This document shows, in pieces, positions 9,126 through 20,684 of a DNA stretch of 64,000 nucleotides (the stretch's first letter is position 1; each line of letters starts with the position of its first letter). The DNA comes from Roseiarcus sp963751165 (GTDB lineage Bacteria > Pseudomonadota > Alphaproteobacteria > Rhizobiales > Beijerinckiaceae). The translations under genes were made by a program, and so were the position numbers. The DNA is taken from the NCBI GenBank assembly GCA_963751165.1, contig CAVVTP010000001.1:434001-498000 (forward strand), written 5' to 3'. Under the pieces are notes generated by a model. That model was not told the DNA's origin, did no database searches, and saw only the letters and a list, made by a program, of their open reading frames with translations.

Positions 9126-12100
9126 ATGCTGCATCTGCTGCGCTCCCTTGCCCTCCTCCTTGCGCTCATGACCGCAAGCGCCGCGCTCGCGGCGGACGCA
9201 AAACCCTTTGCGCGCGAGGACACGGCGAGCGACGCGGTGCGCCTGACCGAGACGCTGCGGATCGAAGCGTCCAAGATCGGGGCGCAGGTCGTGGGCAAGA
9301 CGCCGGACGATCTGCGCAAGGCCGCTGTCGCGGCCGCCGTCGCGGGCAAGTTCGATGCCGCGCAAAAACTCGCCGCCGCGGCCGTCGCGGCGGCCCCGAG
9401 GGACCCGGCGAGCTGGCTCGCTTACGCCGACGTCGCGGTCAGAGCCGACGAAGCCCAGGCGAACGGCCGCTGGGATCTCGTGACACAGGGCGCGACCGCC
9501 GCCTACGCCGCCTACCAGCATTCCGCCACGCCCGAAGCGCAGGCCGTGGCGCTGGCGATGCTTGGCGACCTGCTCGCACGGCACGAAGCGTGGCGCGGCG
9601 CCTTGGACGCTTACAAGGCCTCGCTCGACCGGCGCGACAACATCGCCCTGCGCAAGACCTACGAGGCGATGCGCGAGGAGCACGGTTTCCGCATCCTCGA
9701 CTATAAGGTCGACAACGAATCGAGCGCGCCGCGTGTCTGTTTCAATTTCTCCGAGCAGCTCGCGCGCAAGACGGACTTCGCGCCCTATGTGGCGGTGTCG
9801 GGCGCGTCGAACACGGCGATCTCGGCGGAGGACCAGCAGATCTGCGTCGAGGGCCTGAAGCACGGCGAGCGCTATGCGATCGTGGTGCGCCAGGGCCTGC
9901 CCTCGGCGGTCGGCGAGTCCCTGCTGAAGTCGGCCGACTATGAGATCTACGTCCGTGACCGGTCGCCGCAGGCTCATTTCGCCGGCAAAGCCTATGTGCT
10001 GCCGCGGCAGGGCCAGGAGGGCGCGCCGCTCGTCACCGTCAACACGGCGAAGGTCGCGGTCGACGTCTACCGCATCGGCGACCGCAATCTGCTCGCGACC
10101 GTCAATCGCGACGATTTTCTGAAGCCGATCGAACTCGTCGCGGACGCAAGAAATCGAGAACACGGACGGGGTGAAGGTGTGGAGCGGCTCGATGGACGTC
10201 GCCAGCGAGCTCAACAAGGACGTGGTGACCGAATTCCCGGTGCTGAAGGCGGTCGGGCCGCTGAAACCCGGGGTCTATCTCGTCACCGCGCGTCCGTGGA
10301 AAGAGAAGGTGGCCGATTCGGAGCAGGCGGAATCCGTGCAGCTCGCGACGCAGTGGATGGTCGTCTCCGATCTGGGCCTGACCGCGATGTCCGGAGACGA
10401 CGGCCTGCACGCGTCCGTCCAGTCGCTCGATTCCGCCGGACCGCTTTCAGGCGTCGAGCTCAAGCTGGTCGCGCGCAACAATGAAGTGCTGGCGACGAAG
10501 ACGACCGGGCCGGACGGAAGGGTCGATTTCGACCCGGGCCTGTCGCGCGGCCAGGGCGGCTCCGCGCCGGGGCTTCTGGTTGCGAACTCTCGGCGACGAC
10601 TACAACTTCCTCAACCTCGCACAGAACGCCTTCGACCTCACCGATCGCGGCGTCGGCGGCCGCGACGCCCCGGCCGGACTCGACGTCTTTCTCTATACCG
10701 AGCGCGGCGTCTATCGGTCGGGCGAGACCGTGTTCGCGACCGCGCTCTTGCGCGACGCCAAGGGCGTCGCGAAGCCCGGCCTGCCGCTGACGCTCGTGGT
10801 CAAGCGGCCGGACGGAGTCGAGTATAAGCGCGCGACCCTGGCCGACGAGGGCATGGGCGGACGCGCCTTCGCCGTTCCGCTCCTGCCGGGCTCGGCGCCG
10901 GGGAAGTGGACGATCGAGGCCTATGCCGACCCGAAGGGCGACCCGATCGGCGAGATCCAGTTCCTGCTCGAGGACTATATTCCCGAACGGCTCGACTTCA
11001 CCTTGCATCCCGCCAAAGCCTTCATCGATCCGGGCGAGCCGGTCGAGCTCTCGCTCGACGCGCGCTTTCTCTACGGCGCGCCGGCGAGCGGGCTCGACGT
11101 CACCGGCGCCATTCGCCTCCAGGCGGTCGCGGACGCCGCGCTCGCCGGTTTCCCCGGCTATGTCGCGGGCATCGCCGACGACGAGTTCACCGCCGTCCAG
11201 AACCAGTTCACGGACAAGGTGCAGACTGACGCCAAGGGGCACGCCGCCCTGTCGGTCGACCTGCCGGATGCGGTCGCGACCCGGCCGCTCGAGGCCAAGC
11301 TCATCGTCGACGTGGCCGAGCCGGGCGGCCGCACGGTCGAGCGCACGACGACGCTTCCCGTGCGCGCGAAGGGCGTGATGGTCGGGGTCAAGAAGGACTT
11401 CGACAAGTCGCTGAGCGCGGGCGACGTCGCGGCCTTCGAGGCGATCGCCGTCGCGCCCGACGGCGCGCGCGTCGCGCGCAAAGGGGCGGAATGGTCGCTC
11501 TATCAGGTGACCAACGATTACCAGTGGTTCAACGCCGACGGCCGCTGGAGTTTCGAGCCGGTCAAGTCGTCGAAGCGGATTGCAAGCGGCGCGATCGACA
11601 TCGGCGCCGACGCGTCCGTCAAGTTCTCGGCGCCGGTCGGCTGGGGCGCGCACCGGCTCGAGGTCAAGACGCTCGACGGCGAGGAGACGAGCTTTGGGTT
11701 CGACGTCGGCTGGTCGGGGACGGCAAGCGCCGACACGCCCGATAACGCCGTCGTCACCCTGGACAAGACGAGCTACGCCCCCGGCGACGAGGCGAAGCTT
11801 CGGATCAACTCGGCCTATGCCGGCAAGGCCACGATCGTGCTGGTCGGGGACGTCGTCGAGCGCTTCATCGACGTCGATCTCGTTTCCGGCGACAATGTCG
11901 TGCCCTTCACGGTCGGCGGCGACTGGGGCCCGGGCGCCTATGCGGTTGCGCTGACCCATCGGCCGCTCGACGTCGCGGCGCGGCGCATGCCGGGCCGGGC
12001 GATCGGGCTCGCCTGGTTCGGCATTGCGCAGGATGCCCGCAAGCTCGGCGTGGCGCTCGACGCGCCGGCGATGGCCAAACCCCGCGAGCCGATGACGCTC

Positions 12101-14368
12101 CCGATCAAGGTCTCCGGCCTCGCGCCGGGCGAGGAGGCGCGGGTAACCGTGTCGGCGGTCGACGTCGGCATCCTCAACCTGACCGGATTCAAGACGCCCG
12201 ACCCGGACGCCTATTTCTTCGGCCAGCGCAAGCTCCCGGTCGAGATCCGCGATCTCTGGGGAATGCTGATCGACGGCATGCAGGGCGTGGCGGGCGCCAC
12301 CCACACCGGCGGCGACACGGGCGGCGCCCTCGAAGGCAATTTGCCGACGCAGCCGCCGCTCGCGCTCTTCTCCGGGGTGGTGAAGCTCGACGACGACGGC
12401 AAGGCGGCGGTGACCTTCGACCTGCCGACGTTCAACGGGACGATCCGGCTCGCGGCGGTCGCCTGGTCGAAGGACAAGGTCGGCTCGGCGCAGGCGGACG
12501 TCGTGGTGCGCGATCCGATTGTCGTCGCCACGACCCTGCCGCGCTTCCTCGACGTCGGCGACAGATCGCAGATGCATGTCGAGATCGACAATGTCGAGGG
12601 CGACGCGGGCGACTACACGCTCGACCTCGACATTCACGGGCCGCTGACGGCGGACGCCGACGCGCTTCGCCGAACGGTCCGGCTCGACGTGCATCAGCGG
12701 CTGTCGGTCGCGATGCCGATCGCCGCAGCGGGCGTCGGGACCGCCGCCCTCGATCTCAGGCTCTCGGGTCCGAAGACGGACGAGGCCCAGCATTTCAAGC
12801 TCGGAATCCTGTCCGGCGCGCCCGACGTCTACCGGCGGACGGTGACGCCGCTGCCGGGCGGCGGCGCTAAGACGATTTCCGGCGATCTCCTCGCCGACTT
12901 CATCCCGGGAACTGGGTCGATCGCCATTTCCGCCTCGCCCTTCGGCGCGCTCGACGCCCCGGCGCTGCTCGAGGCGCTCGACCGCTATCCCTACGGCTGC
13001 TCGGAGCAGACGGTGAGCGTCGCGATGCCTCTGCTCTACGTCAACCGGCTCGCCTCGCTCGAGAACCTCGGCATCGATCCCGGGCTCGACCGCAGAGTCC
13101 GCCAGGCGATCGAGCGCGAGCTCAGCCGTCAGGGGGCGAACGGCGCCTTCGGCATGTGGGCGGCCGACAGCGGCGACGACGACCCGTGGCTCGACGCCTT
13201 CGTCACCGACTTCCTCACCCGCGCGCGGGAGCGCAACTTCGCCGTGCCGCAAGGCGCCTTCGATCAGGCGCTCGACCTGCTGCGCAACACCGTCGTTAAT
13301 GCGCCCGAGCCGAACAAGGACAACGCGCAGGCGCTCGCCTACGCGCTCTATGTCCTCGCCCGCAACGGTCGGCCGGTGATCGGGGACCTGCGCTATCTCT
13401 CCGACGCCAAGCTCGACGCCTTCTCGACCCCGCTCGCCAAGGCGCAGCTCGGGGCGGGGCTCGCGATGCTCGGCGACCGCGCCCGCGCGGGCAAGGTTTT
13501 CGCCGCGGCGCTGACTGCGCTGGCCGCCGAGCGCGATCAGGGCGTCTCGCGCGCTGACTACGGCTCGCGCCTGCGCGACGCGGCGGCCGTTCTCGCGCTG
13601 CTCGCCGAAGCCAGTCTCGGGAACGAGGCTCCGCGTGACGCGATCGCTCGGGCGGCCGCCGCCGTCCAGGCGGCGCAGGCCGACCGTTCGTACACCAGCA
13701 CGCAGGAGAAGAACTGGATGGTTCTGGCCGCCGAGGGTCTGGCGGAACATGGCGTCCTCGGCCAGTTCAGCGTGGATGGGCAGGCGGTCAAGGGCGCGGT
13801 CAACCGCCGCTTTATGGGCGCTGCCCTTACTGGCAAGACGGTGATGATCGCCAATTCCGGGCAGAACGAGGCTCAGCTCGTGACCACGGTCTCCGGATCG
13901 CCGATCACGCCGGAGCCCGCCGCGGCGAACGGCTACGCGATCGAGCGGACGTTCTACAAGCTCGACGGGACGAAGATCGACCTGAAAAGCATCGCCCAGA
14001 ACGAGCGCGCCGTTGTGGCGCTGAAGGTGACGGAGGCGCAGGCGCGCACCGCGAAGCTCCTCATCGTCGACCGGCTGCCCGCCGGGCTCGAGATCGACAA
14101 TCCCGCGCTCGTGGACGGCAGCTCGGTTGAAGGCTTCTCATGGCTCACCAGCGACGAGACGCCGGCCCATACCGAATATCGCGACGATCGTTTCGTCGCG
14201 GCCTACAACCGCGCCGAGGGCCAGTCGGCGTTCATCAACATCGCCTATGTCGTGCGCGCGGTTTCGCCCGGCAATTACGTCTATCCGCCCGCGACGGCCG
14301 AGGACATGTACGACCCCGAGCGCTATGGCCACACCGCCTTCGGCGAAATCGAGGTGACCGGGAAATGA
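9126..14368 (+). CDS. Bacterial alpha-2-macroglobulin (two single-base frame breaks)
   Basis: This protein of about 1,747 residues is secreted to the periplasm. ATG 9126 gives a signal peptide (LLRSLALLLALMTASAALA) without a lipobox cysteine, unlike E. coli YfhM. Macroglobulin domains follow. The thioester motif YGCSEQ lies at about 12991-13008, where the cysteine and glutamine form the bond that traps attacking proteases. The frame changes by +1 twice, at GAAATC (10150-10155) and GAACTC (10584-10589); after correction the protein reads continuously into GDDYNFLNLAQNAFDLTDRG. The partner pbpC follows about 90 bases later, the common arrangement for this defence/repair pair. Both breaks look like sequence errors. 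Confidence 0.9.
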
Positions 14369-14459
14369 GCCCGCCCCTCACCCCAGCCCTCTTCCGCAAG
14401 CGGGAGAGGGCGCGCGTTCCCTTGTCCCGCTTGCGGGAGAAGGTGGCGCGAAGCGCCGG
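14369..14459. repeat. Palindromic intergenic repeat
   Basis: Between the macroglobulin and pbpC genes lies a CCCTCACCCC...CTCTTCCGCAAGCGGGAGAGGG hairpin unit. It is followed by an inverted partner, TCCCGCTTGCGGGA, of the kind scattered between genes in Rhizobiales genomes. It may act on mRNA stability between the two genes. Confidence 0.6.
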
Positions 14460-16571
14460 ATGAAGGCAATGGCGCCGCGCTTCCGCCGCACGCTTCTCAC
14501 CGCTCTCGCCGGGGTTGCGGCGCTGGTCGCGGTCGTCGCCGTTGGTGCGACGCTGGGGTGGCGAAACTACGAAGCGAGCCTCGGGCCGCTCGACCTTGCG
14601 GCCTCGCGCGACGGCTCGACCGTGGTCGTCGACCGCGACGGACGGCTCTTGCGCCCCTTCACTCTGCCGGACGGGCGCTGGCGCCTGCCGGCGTCGACCC
14701 ACGACGTCGATCCGCGCTATCTCGCGATGCTCGTCGCCTACGAGGACGGCCGCTTCTGGCAGCATCGTGGCGTCGACGTGCGCGCGCTGTTGCGCGCGGC
14801 CCTGCAATGGATGTGGCGCGGCCATGTCGTCTCGGGCGGCTCGACGCTCTCGATGCAGGTCGCGCGCCTAATCGAGCCGCGCCCCGAGCGAACGCTGGCC
14901 GCAAAGTTCCGCCAGATCGCGCGCGCGCTCGAGATCGAGCGGGCGGCCGGCAAGCAAGGCGTCCTCGACCGCTATCTGACGATGGCTCCCTTCGGCGGCA
15001 ACCTCGAGGGCGTGCGTTCGGCCTCGCTCGCCTATTTCTGCAAGGAGCCGTCGAGGCTCAGCGTCGCCGAGGCCGCTCTGCTCGTGGCGTTGCCGCAATC
15101 TCCCGAAGCCCGTCGCCCGGACCGCTTCCCGCAGGCGGCGCGCGCCGCGCGCGCCCGAGTGCTCGACCGCGTCGCAGACCGCGGGATCATCAGCGCCGAC
15201 GACGCAGCGGCGGCGAAGCGCGAGCCTGTGCCCCAAAACCGAAGGATGTTTCCCAGGCTCGCCGCCCACGCTGCCGAGGAGGCGGTGGCAGTCGATCCAC
15301 AGGCGAAGCGCATCCGACTCTCGATCGACGCGCGGCTGCAGGCAAAACTCGAGGCTCTGGTCAAAGAAAGCGTCGCGCGGCTCGGGCCGAAGCTGTCGGC
15401 GGCGATCGTGGTGATCGACAATCTTACCGGCGAGGTCCGCGCCCGAATCGGCGCGGCGGACGTCGACGATTCCTCGCGCGACGGGGCGATCGACATGTCG
15501 CGCGCGCCGCGCTCGCCGGGCTCGGCGCTGAAACCCTTCATCTACGCGCTCGCCTTCGAGGAGGGCCTCGCGCATCCGGAGACGGTCCTGTTCGACCGGC
15601 CGGCGCGCTACGGCGCCTACGCACCGGAGAATTTCGACCTCGGCTACCAGGGCACGGTCACGGCGCGTAAGGCGTTGCAGATGTCGCTGAACCTGCCGGC
15701 GATCGAACTCCTGGCGGACATCGGGCCGACGACCTTCCTCGCCCGCCTGCATGGCGCCGGGGCCGAGATCGCGCTGCCGAAGGAGACCCCGGTCGGCCTC
15801 GCCATCGGCCTCGGGGGCTTGGGCGTGTCCCTCACCGACCTCTCCCGGCTCTATGCGGGCTTCGCGCGCGGCGGCGAAGCGCCGGCGCTGACCGAGCGGC
15901 TCGATGGCAAGCCGCCGGCGATCGGCCCGCGGCGCGTCACCGATTCGGTCGCCGCTTGGTACGTCGCCGACATTCTGCGCGGCGCGCCGCCGCCCGCCAA
16001 TGCCCTGAGCGGCCGCATCGCCTTCAAGACCGGCACGTCCTATGGCTTCCGCGACGCGCTCGCCGTCGGCTTCGATCGGGCGACGACCATCGCTGTGTGG
16101 GTTGGCCGGCCCGACAACGGTCCGACGCCCGGTCTCATCGGCCGCGAGGCGGCGGCGCCGATCCTGTTCGACGCATTCGAGCGGCTGGGGCGCGACGTCG
16201 AGATCATCCGGCCGCCGAAGGGTGTACTCACCGCGAGCGTCACCGCCGACCTGCCGCCGCCGCTCCGTCATCTGCGCAAGGACGCGCCGAAGACCATGGC
16301 GGCGACCGAGACCGCGGCGCTGAAGATCGCATTTCCGCCCGATGGCGCGCGCATCGACCTCGGCCTCACGGAGGGGGCGCGCGATGCGCGCCTCGCGTTG
16401 AAAGCCCTCGGCGGCGTTCCGCCGTTCGCGTGGTTCGTCAACGGCAAGCCGGTCGGCGCATCCGATTTTCGCCGGCAATCGGCCTGGAAGGCGGACGGGG
16501 CGGGCTTCGCCCGGGTCACGGTGGTGGACAGGAAGGGCGCCTCGGACGCGGTTACGGTGCGGCTGGAGTGA
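14460..16571 (+). CDS. pbpC: Penicillin-binding protein 1C (bifunctional glycosyltransferase/transpeptidase)
   Basis: The 703-residue inner-membrane protein has an N-terminal anchor (residues about 10-33). The GT51 glycosyltransferase carries its catalytic glutamate in AYEDGRFWQHRG (about E95), with GGSTLSMQ and the LTMAPFGGNLEGV segment behind it. The transpeptidase has SALK (S355, K358), SLN in QMSLNLPAIE and KTGTS (K523). A C-terminal PBP1C domain of about 90 residues completes it. It polymerises and cross-links peptidoglycan. Its position directly after the alpha-2-macroglobulin gene matches the classic pairing in which macroglobulin traps proteases at sites of wall damage and PBP1C repairs the wall. 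All catalytic residues are present. Confidence 0.95.
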   Translation: MKAMAPRFRRTLLTALAGVAALVAVVAVGATLGWRNYEASLGPLDLAASRDGSTVVVDRDGRLLRPFTLPDGRWRLPASTHDVDPRYLAMLVAYEDGRFWQHRGVDVRALLRAALQWMWRGHVVSGGSTLSMQVARLIEPRPERTLAAKFRQIARALEIERAAGKQGVLDRYLTMAPFGGNLEGVRSASLAYFCKEPSRLSVAEAALLVALPQSPEARRPDRFPQAARAARARVLDRVADRGIISADDAAAAKREPVPQNRRMFPRLAAHAAEEAVAVDPQAKRIRLSIDARLQAKLEALVKESVARLGPKLSAAIVVIDNLTGEVRARIGAADVDDSSRDGAIDMSRAPRSPGSALKPFIYALAFEEGLAHPETVLFDRPARYGAYAPENFDLGYQGTVTARKALQMSLNLPAIELLADIGPTTFLARLHGAGAEIALPKETPVGLAIGLGGLGVSLTDLSRLYAGFARGGEAPALTERLDGKPPAIGPRRVTDSVAAWYVADILRGAPPPANALSGRIAFKTGTSYGFRDALAVGFDRATTIAVWVGRPDNGPTPGLIGREAAAPILFDAFERLGRDVEIIRPPKGVLTASVTADLPPPLRHLRKDAPKTMAATETAALKIAFPPDGARIDLGLTEGARDARLALKALGGVPPFAWFVNGKPVGASDFRRQSAWKADGAGFARVTVVDRKGASDAVTVRLE

Positions 16572-16621
16572 GTGGCGGCGAGTTCGCCTCCGGCGAGCGT
16601 CCTTCAGCCCTCCGTGCCGGC

Positions 16622-18178
16622 TCAGGAGACGGTAAACTGCGCCATCATTCCGGAGTCCTCGTGTTCCAGAATGTGGCAATGGGCCATGTAAGGACCGTCC
16701 GCTCCTGCCGGATGCGGGAAGCGCACAAGGATTTCAGTCGAACCCCCGGCCGAGACCGGGGCGACGTCTTTCCAGCCTGCACGGTAGGCCTCGGGCGGTT
16801 TGCCGTCCGTGGACAGGATCCGAAACTGGCAGCCGTGAAGATGCACGGGATGCAGCATGCGGTCGCTGCCCTCCGAAATGCGCCAGCGAAGGAGCTGATT
16901 GCGGGCGGCCGTGAAGTCGATCCTGTCGAGCGAGAAGGGCTTTCCGTTCACGCCGTTCGCACTGAGCTGATCCGATATTGACAATGCCGGCTCGTCCACG
17001 ATGAGGCGCTCCACCCGGGCGGCAACCTTCGGGTCGCTCTTGTCGTCCATCGTCATCAGCCCCGCGCGTTTGAGCAACGTCATGCCTTGCGCGTCCCTGA
17101 ACATGTTCATCACGAGCTGCTGGCTGACCAGCGGAAGCTCGTCGGGCAGCGGCGGCAAGGCGGCAAGACGGGTGGGGAGGCGCCCGTTCCCGTCGGCGCC
17201 GTCCGGTCTAATCGTGACGAGCGGCAGCGCCCGATCGAATGGAGGCAGCCGCATGATGGGCTGCGACACCGGCAAGGTTACAAGGTCGAAGGCTCCGCCC
17301 GCGCGCCCGTCGACGAGCACCTCGAAACGCTCGCCGACGTGGACAAGCAACTGTTTGAGCTCGACCGGGCTTTCCAGCAGGCCTCCATCCGAGGCGATCA
17401 CGTAAAGCGAGCGGCCGTCTGACGCCGCCAGAAGGTAGCTTCGCGCGTTCGAACCGTTGAGAACCCGCAACCGGACCCAGCCCCGCGCAGTGCGGGCTTC
17501 GGGGTAACGGGCGCCGTTCACAAGCACCATGTCGCCGACGTATCCGTTCGTGACGGCGACGATGTTCATCCGATCGAAGAATTGACTGTCGGGCGTGAAG
17601 CGGCGGTCCTGAAGGATCAGCGGAATGTCGTCGACGCCCCATCGCGACGGCAGCGGCAGACCCGCGGCATCGTCGTCGTCGACGATCAGAAGCCCCGCCA
17701 GGCCCTTGATCACCTGCTGCGCCGTCAGCGAGTAATCATGGGGATGGAACCAAAGTGTCGCGGCCGGCTGATCGATCGACAGCTCGGTCCGCCACCGCTT
17801 TCCCGGCGCGATGACCTGATGGGGTCCGCCATCGGCTGCTCCCGGGACGATCAGTCCGTGCCAATGCAGAGTGGTGTTTTCGGGCAGGCTGTTGGCGACT
17901 TCCGCGACCACCTTTTCGCCCCGTCGGACACGCAACGCCGGCCCGAGGTAGGGACCGTTAATGCCGTATGTCGCCGTGTCCCGGTCGCCCTGAAACCGCA
18001 TCGAGCCGGTTCGCATATCGAGCGCAATTGTCTCGTCGGGCTTCGGTCGGAGCTCAGGAGGAATGGGCAGAGACGGCCTTGCGCTATCGTCTGCATAGGT
18101 CCGGCTCGAGCCAAATCCTCCGACAATTGAAGCTGCCGCGCCCCCCAGAAGCATACCACGCCGCGAGAGCTGCACCAT
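16622..18178 (-). CDS. Multicopper oxidase (CueO/laccase-like), Tat-exported
   Basis: The product of about 518 residues starts at ATG 18178, chosen for GGAGG five bases upstream. It opens with a twin-arginine signal (SRRGMLLGGAAAS). Three cupredoxin domains carry all copper-ligand clusters: LHWHG, FHPH, HPVHLHG and the HCHILEH block, with the type 1 copper cysteine and a methionine-type axial position (EDSGMM). Such enzymes oxidise Cu(I), phenols or metals in the periplasm. The family's usual second motif HPHxHG reads HPHDYS here, so the downstream loop differs, but both histidines are kept. No copper-responsive regulator is next to it. Confidence 0.9.
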   Translation of the reverse strand: MVQLSRRGMLLGGAAASIVGGFGSSRTYADDSARPSLPIPPELRPKPDETIALDMRTGSMRFQGDRDTATYGINGPYLGPALRVRRGEKVVAEVANSLPENTTLHWHGLIVPGAADGGPHQVIAPGKRWRTELSIDQPAATLWFHPHDYSLTAQQVIKGLAGLLIVDDDDAAGLPLPSRWGVDDIPLILQDRRFTPDSQFFDRMNIVAVTNGYVGDMVLVNGARYPEARTARGWVRLRVLNGSNARSYLLAASDGRSLYVIASDGGLLESPVELKQLLVHVGERFEVLVDGRAGGAFDLVTLPVSQPIMRLPPFDRALPLVTIRPDGADGNGRLPTRLAALPPLPDELPLVSQQLVMNMFRDAQGMTLLKRAGLMTMDDKSDPKVAARVERLIVDEPALSISDQLSANGVNGKPFSLDRIDFTAARNQLLRWRISEGSDRMLHPVHLHGCQFRILSTDGKPPEAYRAGWKDVAPVSAGGSTEILVRFPHPAGADGPYMAHCHILEHEDSGMMAQFTVS

Positions 18179-18363
18179 CACTTCCTCCGTTGAGGCAAAG
18201 GTGTCTGGGGAGAGGCGCGGATCCAATTCCACGCGAATGAGACGCCACTCCTAACACATGAGCATCGTTTAACGGCCAAGGAGCCGATCCGTCCGCCCAA
18301 GCTTGGCGCCAATTGGGCCAGCCTTGATCGGGAGTGAAATGGCCCGACCAAAGAGAGAGGGAG

Positions 18364-19299
18364 TCATGTAGCTGGCCAGCTAGCGAGTAGCGCTCGCAGC
18401 GCCGCCACGAGCGCGAGCGGCTGGTCGATCATGACGTGGTGCTCGGCCTCGGGGATCTCGACATGCGGCGAGCCGGACGGGCAAAAACTCATGAGGTAGT
18501 CCGCGTCGTCGGGCTTGAAGAGCTGCGATTTCGCGCCGCGGATGAGGGCGAGCGGGCAGTGCGCGGCGGAGAGAATCGGGACGGGGTCGATCCGGGTGAA
18601 CCTCTCCCAGAAATGCGGATCGAAGGAGAGCGCCCAGCTGGATTTGCCCTCGTGGTCGATTGTCTCGCGCGCCGAGCGCCGGGCGATGAAGTCGAGAATG
18701 AAGAGGTTGTCACAGAGCTGGGGCGGCATCAGACGGAAGCGTGCTACGATCGCCGCCAGCGAATGCTGGACGCGACGCGCGCGCGAGGGGCGCGGCGGCG
18801 ACGGCGGCCGCTGATTCTGCGGGGCGAAGAAGGGTGGATCGACCATCACCGCGCCCCTGAGCTCCGGACCGAAATCGCGCGACAGACCCATCGCGGCGCG
18901 CCCGCCGAAAGAATGCCCGACCACGATCGGCTTCCCCGCCTCGAATGCGCCGCCGGCCCGGCCCGCCTCGCGCGCCTCGCGCACGAATTGCTCGAAGACG
19001 TAGGCTTCGCGCCAGTCCGAGCGCCCCATGCCGGTGAAGGTCGGCGCGACGACCCGATGATCCTTCGCGAAGAAGGGCGCGATAAAGCTCCACCAGTCGG
19101 CATGCGCCGCCCCGCCGTGCAGGAACATCAGCCCCGGCCTGCCGCGCTCGCCCCAGGCGAGGACTTCGACCTTTGCGCCCTCGACCTCGACGAACGTCCG
19201 CTCGGGCGCCTGCGCGATCGCCTGAACGAACCACGCCGGAGCGGGAGGCTTCAGGCCATGGAAAGCCGCCAGCGGCGCCATGAGTTGCGGATCGTTCAA
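18364..19299 (-). CDS. Alpha/beta-fold hydrolase
   Basis: The 311-residue product has the oxyanion segment MFLHGGAAHADWW, the nucleophile elbow VVGHSFGG and the C-terminal histidine in AEHHVMIDQP, so a Ser-Asp-His hydrolase is predicted. The start is TTG 19299 with GGGAG seven bases upstream. Between strand 6 and the cap lies a Pro/Arg-rich insert (QNQRPPSPPRPSRARR). The substrate cannot be inferred. The downstream gene is a thiolase separated by palindromic repeats, so they are probably not co-transcribed. Confidence 0.82.
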   Translation of the reverse strand: MNDPQLMAPLAAFHGLKPPAPAWFVQAIAQAPERTFVEVEGAKVEVLAWGERGRPGLMFLHGGAAHADWWSFIAPFFAKDHRVVAPTFTGMGRSDWREAYVFEQFVREAREAGRAGGAFEAGKPIVVGHSFGGRAAMGLSRDFGPELRGAVMVDPPFFAPQNQRPPSPPRPSRARRVQHSLAAIVARFRLMPPQLCDNLFILDFIARRSARETIDHEGKSSWALSFDPHFWERFTRIDPVPILSAAHCPLALIRGAKSQLFKPDDADYLMSFCPSGSPHVEIPEAEHHVMIDQPLALVAALRALLASWPAT

Positions 19300-19324
19300 G
19301 CCTCTTCTCCCGGGGATTGCGAAG

Positions 19325-19475
19325 TCTTCTCTCCCCGCTCGCGGGGAGAGGCCGGGTGAGGGGCAAGGCGATTGATTGATTCGAGCGGCGCCCCGCCCCT
19401 CATCCTAGCCTTCTCCCCGCATAGGGCGTCGAAGACGCCCGTCCGTGGAGGGGCTATGCGGGGAGAAGGGACGCC
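19325..19475. repeat. Palindromic intergenic repeats
   Basis: Two units lie back to back: CTCTCCCCGCTCGCGGGGAGAG near 19330, and a longer pair with TTCTCCCCGCATA near 19410 inverted as TATGCGGGGAGAA near 19455. They separate the hydrolase from the thiolase gene and resemble the element before pbpC. Confidence 0.6.
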
Positions 19476-19477
19476 AT

Positions 19478-20684
19478 TCACGCCACTTCGAACAGGCCGG
19501 CCGCGCCCATGCCGCCGCCGACGCACATCGTCACCACGACATGGCGCACGCCGCGCCGCTTTCCCTCGATCAGCGCGTGGCCGACGAGGCGCGAGCCGCT
19601 CATGCCGTAAGGGTGCCCGACCGCGATCGCGCCGCCGTCGACGTTGAGCTTGTCGTTGTCGATGCCGAGCCGGTCGCGGCAGTAGATCACCTGCACCGCG
19701 AAGGCCTCGTTGAGCTCCCAGAGTCCGATGTCGCCGACCTTGAGGCCGTGCGCCTTGAGCAGCTTCGGCACGGCAAAGACCGGGCCGATGCCCATTTCGT
19801 CGGGATCGCAGCCGGCGACCGCCATCCCGCGATAGATCCCGAGCGGCGCGAGATTGCGCTGGCTCGCGAGCTTCGCCTCCATCAGCACGCAGGCGCTGGC
19901 GCCGTCCGACAATTGCGAGGCGTTGCCGGCGGTGATGTTCTGGCCCGGCTCCGCCAGCCGGATGCCCTCGGTAAAGACCGGCTTCAGCGCGGCCAGCCCG
20001 GCGAGCGTGGTGTCGGCGCGAACGCCCTCGTCGTGCTTCAGCGTGACGGATTTTTCGGAAACGGCGCCCGTCGCCTTGTCGACAACTTTCATCACGCTCG
20101 GCAGCGGGACGATCTCCGCCTCGAACCGCCCCGCCGCCTGCGCAGCAGCGGTCCGCGATTGCGATTGCAGACCGTATTCGTCCTGCCGCTCGCGCGAAAT
20201 CTTGTAGCGCGCCGCGACGATCTCGGCGGTCTCGAGCATCGACATATAAAGGTCGTCACGATGGTCGGCGAGCCACGGGTCCATCGCGCGATAGCGGTTC
20301 ATCTTGTCGTTCTGGACGAGCGAGATCGAACTCGAGCCCGCCGCCGACCGCGATGTTCATGCCGTCAGCGACGATCTCCTTGGCCGCGGTCGCGATCGCC
20401 ATCAGCCCGGAGGCGCATTGCCGATCGACCGACATGCCGGCGACGCTGGTCGGAAGGCCGGCGCGCAGCGCGCACTGACGCGCGACGTTGCCGCCCGTCG
20501 AGCCCTGCTGAAGCGCCGCGCCCATCACGACGTCGTCGACCTCGACGCCATCGACTTCAGCGCGCTTCAGCGCGTGGGCGATGGCATGTCCGCCGAGCGT
20601 CTGGGCATGGGTGTCGTTGAAAGCGCCGCGATAGGCCTTGCCGATCGGCGTGCGGGCGGTGGAAACGATGACGGCTTCACGCAT
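19478..20684 (-). CDS. Acetyl-CoA acetyltransferase / thiolase (one frame break)
   Basis: The thiolase of about 401 residues performs reversible Claisen condensation or cleavage of acyl-CoA. The N-terminal part starts at ATG 20684 (AGAGGAG upstream) and contains SVDRQCASGLMAI with the nucleophilic cysteine. The C-terminal part has ELNEAFAVQ, VDGGAIAVGHPYGMSGSR with the catalytic histidine, and MCVGGGMGAAGLFE with the second cysteine. The two parts are one base out of register. Deleting one base from GAACTC (20329-20334, read GAGTTC in the gene) gives GGLESISLVQNDKMNR, the expected sequence. The FadJ-like gene lies upstream in the same direction, suggesting a shared role in beta-oxidation. Confidence 0.92.

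Noticed and set aside
10460..13750. A 1,096-codon open frame on the minus strand
   Set aside because: It is antisense to the alpha-2-macroglobulin gene, extremely Arg/Asp/Val-rich with no domain, and typical of the mirror frame of a GC-rich gene.
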